This document shows positions 5,365 through 6,916 of a stretch of 6,916 nucleotides of DNA, piece after piece. The stretch spans positions 1 to 6,916 of the forward strand of contig JABLYK010000062.1 in assembly GCA_018265835.1 (NCBI GenBank). The letters are read 5' to 3'. The translations under genes were made by a program, and so were the position numbers. Numbering within the stretch: the first letter of the stretch is position 1; every line of letters starts with the position of its first letter. This DNA comes from Oscillospiraceae bacterium (GTDB lineage: Bacteria > Bacillota > Clostridia > Oscillospirales > Oscillospiraceae). The notes under the pieces were generated by a model. It saw only the letters and a list, made by a program, of their open reading frames with translations, had not been told where the DNA came from and searched no databases.

Positions 5365-6594
5365 TTGAATGAAAAAACGGAGTCTCAAGCCCCCGTCTCT
5401 CGGGCAGAATCGGATGTCCGGCAGGCAAAAAAACAGGCGTCTGCCCGCAGACGAACGCACAACACACGCTTGGCGTTCGTGTTTCTGGCAATCGTGGCGG
5501 TGTTTGCAATCGTGAACCTGCTCGTGCGCGACCGTGATTTTTCCGAAAATGAGAATCGCAAGCTTGCGCAGCGTCCAGCGTTTTCCATGGCCGCGCTGGC
5601 GGATGGCAGCTATTTCTCGGATCTGACTGCGTATTATTCCGATCAGTTCTTTGGCCGTGACGGCTGGATTACTATCCGGCTTTGGGAGGATCAGCTCCTT
5701 GGACGCAAAGAGTCCGGCGGCGTGTATCTCGGCAGGGATGGATATCTGCTTGCCAAGCCCGAGGCGCCGGACGCGGCGGCTCTGGAGCGCACCGCTGCCG
5801 CAATCACGGATTTTGCCGCAGCGCATCCGGATGCGCCGATGCGCATGATGCTGGTTCCGGATGCAGCCGCGATTCTTCCGGGCAAGCTGCCGAAAAACGC
5901 GCCGGTGCGCGACCAGCTTGAAGATATTGCCGCGGTCGAAGCGAGGCTGAGCGGCACGGTGCAGTTCCTTCCGGTCGCAGACGCGCTGCGCGAGCACGCG
6001 GGGGAGGAGATCTACTACCGTACCGACCACCACTGGACGAGCCTTGGCGCGTACTATGCCTTCAGCGCGGCCGCTGCGGACATGGGCATCACCGCACCCG
6101 TGAGTGATTATCAGGTGTATCTGGTCTCTGACAGCTTTCAGGGGACACTGTCCTCCAAAAGCGGCAGCCACAGCAGCCGGGATCAGATTCAGGTATACGT
6201 TCCGCAAGGGATTGATTCGGATTATTATGTAAACTATCCGGACACGCAGACCAAGTCCGCTTCGCTGTATGTGAGCAGCCACCTGCAGGACAAGGATCAG
6301 TACACCGTGTTTTTTGGCGGCAACCATCCTGTGGTGGAGATTCACACCACCTGCGGGAATGGCAAGAACCTGCTGGTGTTCAAGGATTCCTATGCCAACT
6401 GCTTTATGCAGTTTCTGACGCCTTATTATGAGAACATCATCATGATCGACCCGCGCTATTATTACGACGATCTGGAAACCCTGTTCAGTTCCTCCGGGAT
6501 CACGGACGTGCTGTTTCTGTACAGCGCGGATACGCTCCTGAAGGATACCTCGCTTGCCGATGTGCTGACAGCTTCGCTGGAGACAGGCGCATAA
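5365..6594 (+). CDS. DHHW-family protein, AlgJ/AlgX-like O-acetyltransferase partner of MBOAT
   Basis: This 409-aa protein has a long basic cytoplasmic tail (1-35), one membrane segment (about 36-54) and a large extracytoplasmic domain. It begins with the FSENENRKLAQRPAF motif (59-73) common to AlgJ/AlgX/DHHW proteins. YYRTDHHWTSLGAYYAF (217-233) supplies Asp221 and His223, matching the Asp-x-His pair of AlgJ/AlgX. Ser342 in FKDSYANCF (339-347) is the likely nucleophile of the SGNH-like fold. It should take the acyl group delivered by the MBOAT protein and place it on a surface glycan (known for AlgJ/AlgX, inferred here). The start is TTG at 5365, 9 nt after GGAGG (5351-5355) and in the frame of all family motifs. 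The nearby ATG at 5369 is out of frame. It lies 15 bp after the MBOAT stop and is the last gene of the operon. Confidence 0.88.
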   Translation: MNEKTESQAPVSRAESDVRQAKKQASARRRTHNTRLAFVFLAIVAVFAIVNLLVRDRDFSENENRKLAQRPAFSMAALADGSYFSDLTAYYSDQFFGRDGWITIRLWEDQLLGRKESGGVYLGRDGYLLAKPEAPDAAALERTAAAITDFAAAHPDAPMRMMLVPDAAAILPGKLPKNAPVRDQLEDIAAVEARLSGTVQFLPVADALREHAGEEIYYRTDHHWTSLGAYYAFSAAAADMGITAPVSDYQVYLVSDSFQGTLSSKSGSHSSRDQIQVYVPQGIDSDYYVNYPDTQTKSASLYVSSHLQDKDQYTVFFGGNHPVVEIHTTCGNGKNLLVFKDSYANCFMQFLTPYYENIIMIDPRYYYDDLETLFSSSGITDVLFLYSADTLLKDTSLADVLTASLETGA

Positions 6595-6641
6595 TCGCCC
6601 GGTACCGATCCGCTTACAGGCGCCAGCCCTGAACAGACAAG

Positions 6642-6670
6642 AAAAAACCCTGTAATCTTCACGATTACAG
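6642..6670 (-). terminator. Minus-strand terminator-like hairpin, downstream copy
   Basis: CTGTAATC (6650-6657) and GATTACAG (6663-6670) form a perfect 8-bp stem with a 5-nt loop. On the minus strand it is followed by GG and TTTTTT (6647-6642). On the plus strand only A residues follow, so it is not a canonical terminator for the DHHW gene. Confidence 0.5.
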
Positions 6671-6712
6671 AAAAACGCCGGGGGAGCATGATTCATCATG
6701 CTCCCCCGGCGT
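6671..6712 (-). terminator. Strong 17-bp GC-rich hairpin, terminator on the minus strand
   Basis: ACGCCGGGGGAGCATGA (6675-6691) pairs perfectly with its complement at 6696-6712 around a TTCA loop. Read on the minus strand it runs straight into TTTTT (6675-6671), a classic intrinsic terminator. On the plus strand it is followed by TAAAAATAC, with no T-tract, so it can act there only as a 3' stability structure or a weak block. It lies about 80 bp after the stop of the operon's last gene. Confidence 0.7.
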
Positions 6713-6826
6713 AAAAATACAGAGGAAATCAAATGCCCACGGCTGTTGCTTTGCAGTTATCCTTGTTGGGGTCAGTTCGTGGGCCAGGCAATATCTGGCG
6801 CCCGGGCTTTGCCGAAAAAATGCAGC
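6713..6826 (-). other. Intergenic stretch, possible small minus-strand transcript
   Basis: No protein gene is supported here. Read on the minus strand the stretch lies between the tRNA terminator and two further tandem terminators, which suggests a transcribed but untranslated unit. Internal pairing exists: GCCCACG and CGTGGGC (around 6736-6742 and 6779-6785 on the plus strand) are perfect complements. A 61-codon frame covers 6665-6850 on this strand, but it runs through the terminators and has no good ribosome binding site. No clear promoter was found. The segment at 6766-6778 matches the IS-end-like core at 40-52 in 12 of 13 bases. Confidence 0.25.
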
Positions 6827-6857
6827 AAAAAGCCCTGGACACGATTGCATCCAGGAC
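6827..6857 (-). terminator. Rho-independent terminator of the tRNA-Thr gene
   Basis: On the minus strand GTCCTGGA (6857-6850) pairs with TCCAGGGC (6839-6832) with one G-T wobble, giving an 8-bp stem with a 10-nt loop. TTTTT follows at 6831-6827. It begins 5 nt after the CCA end of the tRNA. Confidence 0.85.
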
Positions 6858-6861
6858 TTAA

Positions 6862-6916
6862 TGGAGCTGCTGGGCAGATTCGAACTGCCGACCTCATCCT
6901 TACCAAGGATGCGCTC
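6862..6916 (-). tRNA. tRNA-Thr (anticodon GGT), 3' part only
   Basis: Read on the minus strand, the sequence gives the end of a D-stem, an anticodon arm CATCC-TTGGTAA-GGATG with anticodon GGT (plus positions 6902-6904), and a T-arm with GTTCGAATC. The acceptor strand is CAGCAGC followed by discriminator T and a genome-encoded CCA (6864-6862). GGT reads the Thr codon ACC. The 5' acceptor strand and most of the D-arm lie beyond the right edge of the window. Confidence 0.93.

Noticed and set aside
5349..5372. Seven-codon ATG frame overlapping the MBOAT stop and the DHHW start
   Set aside because: Its ATG overlaps the stop codon and its body contains the Shine-Dalgarno of the DHHW gene. It could be translational coupling, but it is too short to support.
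5059..6732. 557-codon minus-strand open frame opposite the MBOAT and DHHW genes
   Set aside because: Composition is typical of a GC-rich shadow frame, it has no recognisable domain, and it begins inside the terminator hairpins.
6713..6785. Possible cyclic-di-GMP (GEMM) riboswitch on the minus strand, suggested by a TGCAAAGC motif
   Set aside because: The surrounding conserved GEMM elements and stem layout are absent, and no gene follows it on that strand.
6665..6850. 61-codon minus-strand open frame near the tRNA
   Set aside because: It starts inside the tRNA terminator, ends inside the 17-bp hairpin, and has no convincing Shine-Dalgarno sequence.

Overview
The window looks like a chromosomal segment from a moderately GC-rich gut Clostridium relative, most likely Oscillospiraceae/Ruminococcaceae. 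The reasons are strong GGAGG-type ribosome binding sites with ATG and TTG starts, canonical sigma-A promoters, and a membrane O-acyltransferase cassette containing DUF4358 and DHHW proteins, which are typical of that group. The taxonomic placement is inference from gene content.

Layout. Positions 1-53 resemble the terminal inverted repeat of an IS3-family (IS150-like) insertion sequence whose body would lie off the left edge. Positions 98-1327 (minus) encode a sn-glycerol-1-phosphate dehydrogenase of the AraM/EgsA family. It is divergent from a DapF-fold amino-acid racemase at 1448-2263 (plus) that resembles the CntK histidine-racemase branch. They share a 120-bp intergenic region with a clear minus-strand promoter. 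A strong terminator closes the racemase gene at about 2280-2326.

After a 327-bp intergenic region containing two inverted repeats, a promoter and a leader hairpin, a tight four-gene plus-strand operon runs from 2591 to 6594: a membrane-anchored SGNH hydrolase, a DUF4358 protein, an MBOAT acyltransferase and a DHHW (AlgJ/AlgX-like) protein. Spacings are only 26, 18 and 15 bp, and each gene has its own good ribosome binding site. By analogy with alginate (AlgI/J/F/X) and teichoic acid (DltB/D) systems, the MBOAT protein should move an acyl group, probably acetyl, across the membrane, and the two SGNH-fold proteins should transfer it to, or remove it from, a surface glycopolymer. No glycosyltransferase is present, so the acceptor is unknown.

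The right end (6595-6916) has no protein gene I can support. It holds tandem hairpins followed by T-tracts when read on the minus strand, a terminator, and the 3' part of a tRNA-Thr (GGT anticodon) on the minus strand, cut by the window edge. The most interesting points are the complete acyl-transfer cassette with its uncharacterised DUF4358 subunit, the terminator-like hairpin in its leader, and the stacked minus-strand terminators beside the tRNA, which may bound a small untranslated transcript.
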